A stretch of 64,000 bases of DNA from Pontibacillus litoralis JSM 072002 (GTDB lineage: Bacteria; Bacillota; Bacilli; Bacillales; BH030062). The translations under genes were made by a program, and so were the position numbers. The notes under the pieces were generated by a model. The model ran no database searches. It saw only the letters and a program-made list of their open reading frames with translations, and had not been told where the DNA came from. The DNA is taken from NCBI RefSeq assembly GCF_000775615.1, contig NZ_AVPG01000008.1, positions 1 to 64,000 of the forward strand, given 5' to 3'. The first letter of the stretch is position 1. The number at the start of each line of letters is the position of its first letter. This document shows positions 53,931 to 63,653 of this stretch, piece by piece.

Positions 53931-54953
53931 TTGGCTACATTAAGATATGCACAGAAAAGGAAAAAGAAAAGAAGAAGAAGATTACTGCTTATCTTTCTAT
54001 TATTCATCTTCATCACCATTGGCACCGGAAGCTACATTATATATCAAGCGTATGATGCCGTTAAGGGATCTCATCAGGAAATCAACCGACCAGGCAATAA
54101 ATCAGAGCTACGCGAGGAAGCCGTAAAAATTGGTAATGACCCTGTTTCCATTTTATTAATGGGCATTGAAGATTACGAGACAGATGGCCAAAATGGACGA
54201 GCGGACACGCAAATTGTTGTGACACTAAATCCCGAAACTGCGAAAATGACGATGACCACAGTACCTCGTGACACGATGATGAACTATACAGCAGAAGAAG
54301 CTGGGGCATATGCAGGCACTCATAAAATTAATTCTTCTTATGCATACGGATCCATCTCAGGTTACGGTTCGACGAAATTAACGGTTGAAAAGGTAGAAGA
54401 GCTGCTAAACGTACCAATCGATGAATATGTTTCTGTCGATTTTCAAGGATTTGTTGATATCGTTGATGCGCTAGGTGGTGTAACCGTTGATGTGAAAGAA
54501 GCATTCACAGAAAAAAACATATTCGATGACAATAATCTTGTTACATTTGAAAAGGGTCCAATGAAAATGAATGGGGAAGAAGCATTGGCCTTCGTCAGAA
54601 TGCGCAAACACCCAGCGAATACGGTTTATTCACGAGAGGAACGACAAAGACAATTCATCAAAGCAGCGATTGACCAATCCGTATCTGCTCGTACAATCTT
54701 TAAACTAAACAAAATTTCTGACATTGTTCATGCAAGCGTTGATACAAGCTTGACTCCTTCTGAAATATACGCATTACAAAGAAAATATAAATCCATGGAC
54801 CCATCCACTATTAAAACACTTGAAATTGAAGGAACAAATTCAAAAAATGGCGTTTACTACTTTACTCCTTTACAAGAAAGCTTAAACGACGTATCAACAC
54901 AGTTGAAACAAGAATTAAAATTGCTTCCAGATGAAACAGAACCACATCCATAA
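53931..54953 (+). CDS. LytR-CpsA-Psr (LCP) family wall-polymer ligase
   Basis: 340 aa. A very basic N-terminus (KRKKKRRRRLL), one membrane helix (about residues 18-40), then the extracellular LCP domain (about 70-280). LMGIEDYETD, RADTQIVVTLNP, VPRDTMM and FVRMRKH carry the conserved Asp/Arg residues that bind polyprenyl pyrophosphate. It links teichoic acids or similar polymers to peptidoglycan. The start is TTG at 53931 with GCGAGGTATC upstream; an ATG three bases earlier is in the wrong frame. Neighbouring autolysins place it in a wall-related region. Confidence 0.9.
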   Translation: MATLRYAQKRKKKRRRRLLLIFLLFIFITIGTGSYIIYQAYDAVKGSHQEINRPGNKSELREEAVKIGNDPVSILLMGIEDYETDGQNGRADTQIVVTLNPETAKMTMTTVPRDTMMNYTAEEAGAYAGTHKINSSYAYGSISGYGSTKLTVEKVEELLNVPIDEYVSVDFQGFVDIVDALGGVTVDVKEAFTEKNIFDDNNLVTFEKGPMKMNGEEALAFVRMRKHPANTVYSREERQRQFIKAAIDQSVSARTIFKLNKISDIVHASVDTSLTPSEIYALQRKYKSMDPSTIKTLEIEGTNSKNGVYYFTPLQESLNDVSTQLKQELKLLPDETEPHP

Positions 54954-54973
54954 TAAGGGTGTGGTTCTACTAT
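54939..54973. terminator. Terminator between LCP and the degenerate paralogue
   Basis: GAACCACATCC and GGGTGTGGTTC pair with one G-T around a 7-nt loop. It lies between the convergent genes; the T-tract is weak. Confidence 0.7.
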
Positions 54974-54979
54974 AATATA

Positions 54980-56248
54980 TTAGGATTGCTGATACACTGG
55001 GACTTCTAAATATAATGTATAAGAATTAAATTGACGATAGATGTGATACATGGTTTGTAGCTTCACTAAATTCTCTTCCATGTCCACAGAAAAATCGTTT
55101 ATCACCTGCTTCTCCTTCGCCATTGCAGCAGGGTTCCATAATGCATTGTATAACGTATGCCTATGGTCATTTAATTCATGTTGTTTCAAATGCTCAGCAC
55201 GTTGAATGACGAACGTAACTAATCTGTCGCAATCAACATCTTCCCCATTATTAGTCACCGCTAACGTATGCTGCATTAAATACACTTCATTAATACCAAA
55301 TTGGTTTGCTACGTCAATGAACACTCGGCCGGCATTAGAAAATACACCTTTATCAGCTAAAAAATTGTCTAGTTCCTCTATTGTAGTCGTATTCGGGCGT
55401 GTCAAATCTAGAAATTGAAATTTCCCCATCTCATCATTTAAGTGATAAGAAGGGTTTAAGTAATGTTCTATATTATGGTGAACAGCATTGATATCCTTCA
55501 AGATTAAACGCTCATCTTCATTCGACTTCTCAATTACTTTTTTTATTGACGAGGACTGTTGTTGGATTTGCACTGCTTCTACTAGCGTTAACGCATAATT
55601 CACGAAGGTTACTTTTTGACGAAACTTAAGTGCGTGATTTAACGTCTTTAACGTTAGTTCATCCCCAATCCCATTAACAGGAATACCGTAATCATGCTGG
55701 AATTTCTTCAGCTTCTTTACAGAAAAAGGACCAAACTTATCCGTTACTTTAATACGACCATACCCCAACTTATTTAGCTTTTGTTTCATACTTCCCACTT
55801 CACTATGTCGTTTATTTAATTGGATGGGACAAAACACAACTTCCTCAATCTTATTCAATGTCTCCATGTCGGCACACCCTGTTACAGGTAACCCATATGC
55901 TTCCTGACACTGCTCAATTAGACTCTCTGTATAGACATCATATTTCGGTGATGTATGTATCTCCTTAAAGCCGATATGATTTAAATATCGTTTCAAATCG
56001 ATCACCTTATGATGCTCACCTCCGACACGATAGATGGAAGTAAATACTTCATCTATCTTCTCATTCGTCTGCTCATCCAAATCTCCGCTTTCTTCTAATT
56101 GGTAATCCCTTTGAAATTGCTGAATAACCTCAGCCGATAAAAAACCGAATAAAGACCTCTCCTGTTTATCTTCATAGCCGATCCACTTTAATTTTTGATT
56201 TGCTACTTCGACATTACTAGTTAATGTCGAAGATGAACTTAACCCCAT
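54980..56248 (-). CDS. Cytoplasmic, catalytically dead paralogue of the neighbouring glucosaminidases
   Basis: 422 aa, intact frame. No signal peptide: it starts MGLSSSSTLTSNVEVANQKL. Three degenerate peptidoglycan-binding-type repeats cover about residues 10-210. The segment at 215-240 matches the linker of the two secreted neighbours, but the two SH3 domains are absent. Residues about 262-335 match the start of the glucosaminidase domain, yet where they have LETGHG this one reads AVTNNG: the catalytic Glu is Val331. The rest of the catalytic domain is replaced by an unrelated helical tail (about 336-422). ATG at 56248 has AGGGGGC eight bases upstream, and a SigA-type promoter precedes it. 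It cannot be an exported hydrolase; an intracellular binding or regulatory role, or slow decay, is open. Confidence 0.8.
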   Translation of the reverse strand: MGLSSSSTLTSNVEVANQKLKWIGYEDKQERSLFGFLSAEVIQQFQRDYQLEESGDLDEQTNEKIDEVFTSIYRVGGEHHKVIDLKRYLNHIGFKEIHTSPKYDVYTESLIEQCQEAYGLPVTGCADMETLNKIEEVVFCPIQLNKRHSEVGSMKQKLNKLGYGRIKVTDKFGPFSVKKLKKFQHDYGIPVNGIGDELTLKTLNHALKFRQKVTFVNYALTLVEAVQIQQQSSSIKKVIEKSNEDERLILKDINAVHHNIEHYLNPSYHLNDEMGKFQFLDLTRPNTTTIEELDNFLADKGVFSNAGRVFIDVANQFGINEVYLMQHTLAVTNNGEDVDCDRLVTFVIQRAEHLKQHELNDHRHTLYNALWNPAAMAKEKQVINDFSVDMEENLVKLQTMYHIYRQFNSYTLYLEVPVYQQS

Positions 56249-56301
56249 TACATAGCCCCCTATACCACAAATAAGTAATCAAAAAAACTCACAATAAATC
56301 T

Positions 56302-56330
56302 ATTATAAGGAATTTTTACAAGCTACACAA
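56302..56330 (-). promoter_or_regulatory. SigA-type promoter of the degenerate paralogue
   Basis: TTGTGT (56325-56330) and TATAAT (56302-56307) are 17 nt apart on the minus strand, about 50 nt before the start codon. No SigD-like element was seen here, unlike upstream of the two large paralogues. Confidence 0.65.
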
Positions 56331-56383
56331 TAATTATAGGTACAAAAGGACTACTTTATAACTTTTATCATTTTGAAACACAG

Positions 56384-56418
56384 AAAAAAAGCAGCCTAGT
56401 TGTGAACTAGACTGCTTT
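56384..56418 (-). terminator. Terminator of the 1056-aa glucosaminidase gene
   Basis: On the minus strand GCAGTCTAGTT pairs with AACTAGGCTGC around a 3-nt loop with one mismatch and is followed by TTTTTTT. Confidence 0.88.
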
Positions 56419-56422
56419 CTTC

Positions 56423-59400
56423 TTATATAAACTTAGGTATATTGTAATGCATCATTGGGTTATTCAGTTTACTGTAAATATTTTTAATTCCGTACACTTG
56501 CTTTGCTGCCCAACCAATATCTGTTGCGTATTGTTTCCATGGAGTATTAATATTCCATCTCATTTTGTATATCGTATTTTGTTCGTATGCATTATGGATA
56601 TAATCTTCACCAATAAACTTTGCTCCACCAACAATTGCTTTATCAGGTGTTGTCCATCCTTGGTTATATGCATGTTTAGCACCACATGTCAGAGGACAAG
56701 AATCATAGGCTTGAATTCCGAACATATTATAAACTGGTTTAATGTTCGTTAATTCATCACGATTATGAGAATTCACAACTTCTGGTTTACCATGATTATT
56801 CAAACCAACCTTGGTAGAGCCATTAGCTAACGAAGACGCGCCATGACCTGTTTCTAAAATCGCATGGGAAATTAAATATGCTTCATTGACAGAGTGCTTC
56901 TTTCCTGCATCAATAAATGCTTGCCCCTTACCTTCTAATACACCTTTTCCATCTAACACTTTATTTAATTCTCTTGCTGATACCCCGACACTTTCTGTTA
57001 ACAATAAGTGTTGAAATTTGTCATTGTTGTCAGGATTCATATAGTATTTCACATCAGAGCGTTTAGCATTACGCCAAGTAGAATAACTAATTTGATGCCA
57101 ATACTTCCCCTTATCTGTAACATTCAATGAAGTCCCTTTTGGAACGGTTCCATAAATATGACTGGAAGAACTAGCTTCTGCTCTTACATTAAGGTTTACT
57201 GTTGTTGTAGCAACTCTACCTTTTGGATTTGCTAAGGAATAATGAACGTATAAAGTATCACCTTTATATTTTATTTTGTACCATTTCTTACTCCCTGCAT
57301 ATTCTGCTCCGTTAACCGTGTCCAAAATAGTAACCTTTGTACCACTGTAGACCGTAGCGTTAACCTTACCATTCCAATTTGGCTTCGTACGTAAACGAAC
57401 ACCATTTTCGGTAATGACACCTGATTCTGTAATGTTTACATACTTTGCGTACACATAAGCAGGCGCATTACGGTATTTGTCTGTTTGAGGAGAGCGTTCC
57501 ATTTGATCATTTACTGCTTGATTTAATGTCTTGTTATAGCGCGTGTACGTTACTTTTTCTTTTACTTTTGCCGCTTCACGTTGCAAAATAGACCAAGTTT
57601 TCTGATCGGCAATACCATTGACTGGTAATTTATAATCTCTTTGGAATCGTTTTAATTGCTTCTCTGTGTAGGATCCAAAGTATGATGTAACTCGAATATT
57701 ACCATAGCCTAAGTTATTCAAATATTTCTTTAACGTAACAGTGTTCTTATGCCTCTTCCCCTTTTGGAATGGACTGTTAGCCACTTTATTTATTTGGTTA
57801 AGTGTTGGTTCATCTACAATACCATTAACATAAAGACCATAATAAGACTGTAGTTCTTTCACCCGCTTTTCAGAGTAAGAACCGTAATACGATGTTTCTT
57901 GTATATAGCCAAACCCAATACGGTTTAACTTTTTCTTAAGTGAAACGGTCTTCTTACTTCGTTTCCCTTTCTGGAATGGATTATTTAATATATTGTCTAG
58001 CTTGCTTAACGTGGAATAGTTAGCCTCGCCTGTAACGTTTAATCCATAATACCTTTGGAAATCTTTCACACGCTTCTTCGTATAGTTACCATAATAGCTT
58101 GTTACTCGCATTCCACCAAAACCAACTTTACGCAATTCTTTCTTCAGCGTAACTACACTATCGTGGCGAGAACCGGGCTGGAAAGTGTTATTAAATACTT
58201 TGTCTAATTTGTTTAAAGTATTCTCTTCAGCAATACCACTCACAGGCAATTGATGATCACGTTGGAACTTCTTTAACATCTTATTTGTATAAGAACCAAA
58301 GTAGTTCGTTTCTGAAATGTAGCTATAACCTAACCAATTCATTTTCTTCTTCATGGTAGGAATAATTTTATGACGTTTTCCTTCTTGAATATTGCTTGTA
58401 AGCACTTCATACATTTTGTCTTGAGTTGCCATAGTTGCTTTTCCAGTAACGTTTAACCCATAATAGCGTTGAAAGTCTTTCACTTTCTTAGCTGTATAAG
58501 AACCATAATAGTTCGTTATTCTCATTCCTCCGAAGCCTAGTCTCTTCAAATTCCGCTTCATTTTAGGTATACCTTCATGACGACCACCCATTTGAAATGT
58601 TGCACGAAACTCTTTATCTAGCTTTTCCTTCGTAACTGAATCCACCACTCCATTTACTACTAAGTTGTTCTTCCTTTGGAATTGACGAACAACTTTATCT
58701 GTATAGCCTCCATAATAGTTTGTTACATAAATAGAGCCATAGCTTAATCGATTTAATTTCTTTTTAATATTGCGAGTTTGTTTATGTTGCTTGCCTTTTT
58801 GAAAAGGGCTGCTATATACACGTTCAATCTTATTCAATGTTTGCTGATCTACTACTCCACTAACAGGTATGCTATAATACTTCTGAAATTTCTTTACTCT
58901 ATTCTCTGTGTACGAACCAAAATACTCCGTCACTCGAATCTGGCCAAAACCAATTGCATTTAGTTTTTTCTTAAACTTCGCAATCTCTTTAGAGTGGTCC
59001 CCTTTCTGATATGGTGGAGATGTCTTTACCTCCTTAACAGCACTATCTTCGTTCTTCTTCGCTCTAGGCTGATCTTCCTGTACAAGCTGTTCTTCTGTTG
59101 GAGACTGACCCTCTGATTCACCTTCAATTTGTAAAGGTTGTTGCTTCTGTGGCTGTTTTTCTCTTTGTTCTATTTCAGATGTGTCTTTAGCAGGCTTTTC
59201 ACCTTTAGGCAATTGGTCTACGCCTGTTTCCTGTTCTTTTTTCGGCTGTTCCTCTTTAGGTACATCTGCTTCAGTGGTTTCCTCTTCCGAAACCTTCTCT
59301 GATTGTCCATTAGAAACACCTTCGTTGTTGGTAGATGGGGTTACTTCTTCATCTTTCATTTCAACTTGTTCTTCTGTTGTGTCTTCAGCAGTTGACGAAG

Positions 59401-59593
59401 AGTCCTGAGTATTCTCCTCAATGGCCTCCTCTTGCAACGATATATCTTGGTTTACTTCTTCTTTCTTCTCATTCTCTACTTGACTACTACGCTTTAATTC
59501 CTCTACCTCTGCTGCCCCCATGCTAGGTACGTTAAAATAGAATAATAGAGAAAAAACAAAAGAAAACACAATTAGACGCTTCCTTATTTTCAC
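56423..59593 (-). CDS. Secreted LytD-like endo-beta-N-acetylglucosaminidase, 7 repeats
   Basis: 1056 aa. Signal peptide at residues 1-27 (basic start, hydrophobic VFSFVFSLLFYF, SMGAA). An acidic, Glu/Gln-rich linker runs to about 190. Seven 69-residue peptidoglycan-binding repeats cover about 193-675, each with a YFGSYT/YYGSYT core and a GLxVxG-D turn. Two SH3 domains (about 725-865) and a C-terminal glucosaminidase domain (GH73-like) follow, with the catalytic Glu in LETGHG at about residue 914. It should cleave the glycan strand of the cell wall during growth or separation. Start is GTG after AAGGAGGTG. A SigD-like promoter precedes it. It is a close paralogue of the next gene. Confidence 0.9.
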   Translation of the reverse strand: MKIRKRLIVFSFVFSLLFYFNVPSMGAAEVEELKRSSQVENEKKEEVNQDISLQEEAIEENTQDSSSTAEDTTEEQVEMKDEEVTPSTNNEGVSNGQSEKVSEEETTEADVPKEEQPKKEQETGVDQLPKGEKPAKDTSEIEQREKQPQKQQPLQIEGESEGQSPTEEQLVQEDQPRAKKNEDSAVKEVKTSPPYQKGDHSKEIAKFKKKLNAIGFGQIRVTEYFGSYTENRVKKFQKYYSIPVSGVVDQQTLNKIERVYSSPFQKGKQHKQTRNIKKKLNRLSYGSIYVTNYYGGYTDKVVRQFQRKNNLVVNGVVDSVTKEKLDKEFRATFQMGGRHEGIPKMKRNLKRLGFGGMRITNYYGSYTAKKVKDFQRYYGLNVTGKATMATQDKMYEVLTSNIQEGKRHKIIPTMKKKMNWLGYSYISETNYFGSYTNKMLKKFQRDHQLPVSGIAEENTLNKLDKVFNNTFQPGSRHDSVVTLKKELRKVGFGGMRVTSYYGNYTKKRVKDFQRYYGLNVTGEANYSTLSKLDNILNNPFQKGKRSKKTVSLKKKLNRIGFGYIQETSYYGSYSEKRVKELQSYYGLYVNGIVDEPTLNQINKVANSPFQKGKRHKNTVTLKKYLNNLGYGNIRVTSYFGSYTEKQLKRFQRDYKLPVNGIADQKTWSILQREAAKVKEKVTYTRYNKTLNQAVNDQMERSPQTDKYRNAPAYVYAKYVNITESGVITENGVRLRTKPNWNGKVNATVYSGTKVTILDTVNGAEYAGSKKWYKIKYKGDTLYVHYSLANPKGRVATTTVNLNVRAEASSSSHIYGTVPKGTSLNVTDKGKYWHQISYSTWRNAKRSDVKYYMNPDNNDKFQHLLLTESVGVSARELNKVLDGKGVLEGKGQAFIDAGKKHSVNEAYLISHAILETGHGASSLANGSTKVGLNNHGKPEVVNSHNRDELTNIKPVYNMFGIQAYDSCPLTCGAKHAYNQGWTTPDKAIVGGAKFIGEDYIHNAYEQNTIYKMRWNINTPWKQYATDIGWAAKQVYGIKNIYSKLNNPMMHYNIPKFI
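57569..59017 (-). repeat. Seven tandem 69-codon peptidoglycan-binding repeats
   Basis: Each unit is 69 aa (207 nt) and ends near a [N/S]-P-F-Q-x-G-K-R-H junction. Compared with the neighbouring gene the units align as 1-1, 2-5, 3-6, 4-7, 5-8, 6-9 and 7-11, so units 2-4 and 10 of the neighbour have no partner here. Confidence 0.9.
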
Positions 59594-59634
59594 TCTATTT
59601 CACCTCCTTGTTATATATGTATCAATCTCCCTTT

Positions 59635-59661
59635 ATATCGACAATATGATCTATATTATTA
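59635..59661 (-). promoter_or_regulatory. SigD-like promoter of the 1056-aa glucosaminidase gene
   Basis: TAAT, 15 nt, then GTCGATAT on the minus strand; the SigD consensus is TAAA, 15 nt, GCCGATAT. It lies 42 nt before the start codon. One mismatch in each element. Confidence 0.6.
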
Positions 59662-59691
59662 ACAATTTAATACCAATTATTTTATTCTACT

Positions 59692-59733
59692 AAAAAAAGA
59701 AGCCTAGACTTTGTTAATAGAGTCTAGGCTTTT
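59692..59733 (-). terminator. Terminator of the 1291-aa glucosaminidase gene
   Basis: On the minus strand AAGCCTAGACT pairs perfectly with AGTCTAGGCTT around a 10-nt loop and is followed by CTTTTTTTA. Confidence 0.9.
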
Positions 59734-59740
59734 ATATCAA

Positions 59741-62700
59741 TCATTTAAATTTAGGTATATCAAAATGTAATGTTGGATTGTTTAATTGGCTATAAATATT
59801 CTTAATACCATAAACTTGCTTAGCAGCCCAACCAATATCGGTTGCATATTGCTTCCATGGTGAATTAATATTCCAACGCATTTTATAAAGTGTATTCTGT
59901 TCATATTCATTATGAATATAATCTCTTCCTATAAATTCTGCTCCACCTACAATCGCTTTATAAGGTGTTGTCCATCCTTGTTCATAGGCATGGGTAGCTC
60001 CACACGTTAAAGGGCAAGAATCATAGGCTTTAATGCCAAACATGTTGTATGTCTTCTTAATGTTTGTTAAATTATCTCGATTACTACTATTTACAATTAC
60101 GGCTTGACCATTTTGATTAAGTCCGACTTCGATGGAACCATTAGCTAAAGAAGATGTACCATGACCTGTTTCTAACAAAGCATGGGAAATTAAATATGCT
60201 TCATTTACGGAATATTTCTTTCCTCCATCAATAAAGGCTTGTCCCATACCATCTAATACACCTTTACTTTCTAGCACATTGTTTAACTCATCAGCTGAAA
60301 CACCGACGCTTTCCGTTAACAATAAATGCTGGAATTGATCATTGTTAGCAGGGTCCATGTAATATTTCACATCCGAACTTGTAGCATTACGCCAAGTTGT
60401 ATAGCTAATTTGGTGCCAATTCGCTCCCTTATCTATAATCGTTACTTGATAACCTTTCGGGAGCGTACCATAAATATGACTGGATGTACTTGCATCAGCT
60501 CGTACATTGATAGAAGCTGTTGTTGTTGCCACCATTCCATTAGGGTCAGCTAATGATGAATGCACATATAATGTATCTCCATTGTATGTAATCTCATACC
60601 ATTTCGTACTACCATTATATTCTGCACCTGTAACAGTATTTAAAATGGTAACTCTTGTACCGCTGTACACGGTAGCAGCTATATCTCCATCAAAATTAGG
60701 CTTGGTACGCAAACGAACACCGTTCTCTGTAATAACACCTGTTTCTGTGATACTTACGTAATCAGCGCTCACATAACCTGGTTCATTACGATATTTATCC
60801 GTTTGTGGAGATCTAGACATTTGAGCATTAATCGCTTGATCCAGTGTTTGATCATAATACGTATACGTAATCGTTTCCTTCGACTCAGCCGCTTCTTCTA
60901 AAGCAGCCCATGTCTTTTCATCTGCAATTCCACTAACAGGAAGATCATAATCTCGCTGGAATTCTTTCAGACGTTTTTCCGTAAATGAGCCGAAAAATGT
61001 CGTGACTTGGATTCCATCATACCCTAAACGGTTTAAATATCGTTTTAACTGTTTTGTATCTGGGTGACTCTTTCCGTATTGAAATGGACTAGCTAATATT
61101 TCATCCATCTTCGCCCACGTACGCTCATCCGCAATTCCATTTACCCTTAAACCATAATAAGATTGGAATTCTCTTAGTTTCTTATCAGTATAGGAACCGA
61201 AGTATGTCGTTACTTGAATCGCTCCAAAGCCTAATCGATTTAAGTTCTCTTTCAGTTGAATCGTATCTTCATGGCGCTTTCCTTCTTGAAATGGACTATT
61301 GTACACCTTATCAATCTTAGACATCGTAGGTGGATCTACTATTCCATTCACTTGAAGGCCATAATAAGATTGTAGTCCCTTTACTTTTTTCTTAGTATAA
61401 GCACCATAATAATCTGTTACTTGAATTTGACCGAAACCAATTTGATTTAACTTCTTCTTTAAGCCAATTGTATCACTGCTATTTTTTCCGTATTGGAACG
61501 GGCTTGCTAGAATATCATCTAGCATTTTCACAGTTTCATAGTCTCCTTGACCAGTAACCTTAAGGCCGTAATATTGTTGAAAATCCTCTACTCGTTGTTT
61601 AGTGTAGTTACCATAGTAATTGGTTACTTTCATGCCACCAAATCCGACCTTAATCAAGTCTTGCTTTAACTTAATAACACTGTCATGACGTGAACCAACT
61701 TGCAGCATCGCATTAAATTGATCAGCTATTTTCTTTCGAGTATTCTCTTCTGCTATACCGCTAACAGGTAAGTTATGGTCGGCTTGAAAATGTCGCACTT
61801 TCTTCTCAGTATACGAACCAAAGTAATTCGTTTCTGAAATGTATCCATATCCTAACCAATTTAACTGCTTCTTCATCGGTATAATGCCATCATGACGTTT
61901 ACCTTCTTGATAATCGCTCACAAGTACTGTATCGATTTTATCTTGGGTTTGCATATCTGCTTTACCAGTTACGTTAAGGCCATAATATTGTTGAAAGTCC
62001 TTCACTTTCTTTTCCGTATAAGAACCATAATAATCCGTTACCTGAATATGACCAAAACCTAAGCTGTTTAACTTTACTTTCAGCTCTGATATTCCTTCAT
62101 GACGTGCCCCATATTGGAAACCTTTATCAAATTCCTTATTTAAACGCTCTAAGGTAACTGGATCAGCTATACCATTCGCTACTAAACCGTAGTACTCTTG
62201 GAATTTGCGAACTACCCGCTCGGTATAATTTCCATAATAAGAGCTAACTTTAATAGTTCCGAAGCCTAGTCGATTTAACTGCTTCTTCATAGTAACTATA
62301 TCTTCATGACGCTGGCCATTTTGGAATGGAGTATTCACAATCTCCGCTAGCTTCGCTAATGTAGGTTCATCACCTATACCATTGGCTACTAATCCATAAT
62401 AGTCTTGAAAATGTCGTAACTTCTTGTCTGTATAACTGCCGAAAAAGTTTGTCACTTTAATACTTCCAAAGCCTAAACGGTTCAAATTCTCCTTAAGCTG
62501 AACTGTATCTTCATGACGCTTTCCTTCTTGCAACGGACTCGCTAACACGTCATCCATTTTGTCCAATGTTTTTCGATCTGCAATACCTGTCACTTCAAGG
62601 CCATAATACCCTTGGAAATCTTTTACCCTTTGTTTGGTGTAACTCCCAAAATAGGAGGTAATGCTCATTCCACCAAAACCTAAACGGTGCATCTTCTCCT

Positions 62701-63616
62701 TCATCTCTACAATCCCGTCGGCTCTATCACCTTGTTGGTAACCTGCTTCATAGACTGAAGTTAACGTATTCCACGTAACAGAATCAGCTATACCATTAAC
62801 AACAAGCCCATAATCCGATTGGAATTTCTTTAAACGTTTCTCTGTATAAGAACCGAAGTATGTCGTGACCGTGATGTTGCCATACCCAATACTATTCATC
62901 ATTTCTTTTAATAGAATCGTATCATCGTGGCGCTTTCCATATTGAAGTGGGCTGACATATACTTCATCAATCTTATCTAAAGTTACTTGATCAACAATCC
63001 CTGTCACAGGCAACCCGTAATAATTTTGAAAACCTTTAACCTTCGTCTTCGTATAAGAGCCGAAGTAATCTGTAACTGTAATATTCCCAAAACCAATGGC
63101 ATTTAACTTTTCTTTAAAAGTTGAAATCTGTGGTGCGCGATCTCCATACTCATATGGCGGTCCAGTTACTTCCTTAACGGTAGTTGATTTAGTTGTTACA
63201 CGTTCCTCTGTTTGAACTGATTCGTTATTGTCTTCTTCAATCGTTTGTTGTTCTGGCTGAGGTGAATCAACCTGTTCTTCAACATCATTCGTTTCCGTTG
63301 ATGTTTCTTCAGAAGAATTTAAAGTATCTTCGTTTGTTACCTCATCTTCCACTTCTTCTTCTACGGCTGTTTCTTCAGTTGATTGTTCTGTAGCGTCATC
63401 TAACTCCTCTTCATTATGTACCTCGTTAGACTGTTCACCGCTTGTACTATCATCTTCAGAAGTAGTAGATTCATCTGGAACTTCTTCTTCACCTTCCTTA
63501 CTAATTGCAGAAGAAGGTTCCATTTCGTTTTCTGTCGCTTGAACAAAAGATAAATTTAAGTAGAAGAATAGAGGAAAAATGAAAGAAAGCACAATGAGGC
63601 CCTTTTTTATTCTCAC
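59741..63616 (-). CDS. Secreted LytD-like endo-beta-N-acetylglucosaminidase, 11 repeats
   Basis: 1291 aa. Signal peptide at about residues 1-28 (MRIKKGLIVLSFIFPLFFYL, VQA). An acidic, Glu/Thr/Ser-rich linker runs to about 150. Eleven 69-residue peptidoglycan-binding repeats cover about 153-911. Two SH3 domains and a C-terminal GH73-like glucosaminidase follow, with the catalytic Glu in LETGHG near residue 1149. The part after the repeats is the same length (380 aa) as in the paralogue downstream, so the size gap comes from the repeats and linker. GTG start at 63616 follows AAGGAGGTG. The SigD-like promoter fits the motility-linked autolysins of B. subtilis. Confidence 0.92.
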   Translation of the reverse strand: MRIKKGLIVLSFIFPLFFYLNLSFVQATENEMEPSSAISKEGEEEVPDESTTSEDDSTSGEQSNEVHNEEELDDATEQSTEETAVEEEVEDEVTNEDTLNSSEETSTETNDVEEQVDSPQPEQQTIEEDNNESVQTEERVTTKSTTVKEVTGPPYEYGDRAPQISTFKEKLNAIGFGNITVTDYFGSYTKTKVKGFQNYYGLPVTGIVDQVTLDKIDEVYVSPLQYGKRHDDTILLKEMMNSIGYGNITVTTYFGSYTEKRLKKFQSDYGLVVNGIADSVTWNTLTSVYEAGYQQGDRADGIVEMKEKMHRLGFGGMSITSYFGSYTKQRVKDFQGYYGLEVTGIADRKTLDKMDDVLASPLQEGKRHEDTVQLKENLNRLGFGSIKVTNFFGSYTDKKLRHFQDYYGLVANGIGDEPTLAKLAEIVNTPFQNGQRHEDIVTMKKQLNRLGFGTIKVSSYYGNYTERVVRKFQEYYGLVANGIADPVTLERLNKEFDKGFQYGARHEGISELKVKLNSLGFGHIQVTDYYGSYTEKKVKDFQQYYGLNVTGKADMQTQDKIDTVLVSDYQEGKRHDGIIPMKKQLNWLGYGYISETNYFGSYTEKKVRHFQADHNLPVSGIAEENTRKKIADQFNAMLQVGSRHDSVIKLKQDLIKVGFGGMKVTNYYGNYTKQRVEDFQQYYGLKVTGQGDYETVKMLDDILASPFQYGKNSSDTIGLKKKLNQIGFGQIQVTDYYGAYTKKKVKGLQSYYGLQVNGIVDPPTMSKIDKVYNSPFQEGKRHEDTIQLKENLNRLGFGAIQVTTYFGSYTDKKLREFQSYYGLRVNGIADERTWAKMDEILASPFQYGKSHPDTKQLKRYLNRLGYDGIQVTTFFGSFTEKRLKEFQRDYDLPVSGIADEKTWAALEEAAESKETITYTYYDQTLDQAINAQMSRSPQTDKYRNEPGYVSADYVSITETGVITENGVRLRTKPNFDGDIAATVYSGTRVTILNTVTGAEYNGSTKWYEITYNGDTLYVHSSLADPNGMVATTTASINVRADASTSSHIYGTLPKGYQVTIIDKGANWHQISYTTWRNATSSDVKYYMDPANNDQFQHLLLTESVGVSADELNNVLESKGVLDGMGQAFIDGGKKYSVNEAYLISHALLETGHGTSSLANGSIEVGLNQNGQAVIVNSSNRDNLTNIKKTYNMFGIKAYDSCPLTCGATHAYEQGWTTPYKAIVGGAEFIGRDYIHNEYEQNTLYKMRWNINSPWKQYATDIGWAAKQVYGIKNIYSQLNNPTLHFDIPKFK
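60884..63160 (-). repeat. Eleven tandem 69-codon peptidoglycan-binding repeats
   Basis: Eleven units of 69 aa with a VTxYFGSYT or VTxYYGSYT core. Units differ by several residues each, so this is an old array and not a fresh expansion. Units 4 and 10 are most alike (RHEDTVQLKENLNRLGFG versus RHEDTIQLKENLNRLGFG), pointing to a duplication of one of them. Confidence 0.92.
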
Positions 63617-63653
63617 TCTATTTTCACCTCCTTATTATGCATTGTCTCTTCTT

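Noticed and set aside
60884..63160. Regularly spaced repeats that could suggest a CRISPR or other non-coding repeat array
   Set aside because: The period is 207 nt, the reading frame is open throughout and each unit encodes a recognisable peptidoglycan-binding repeat.
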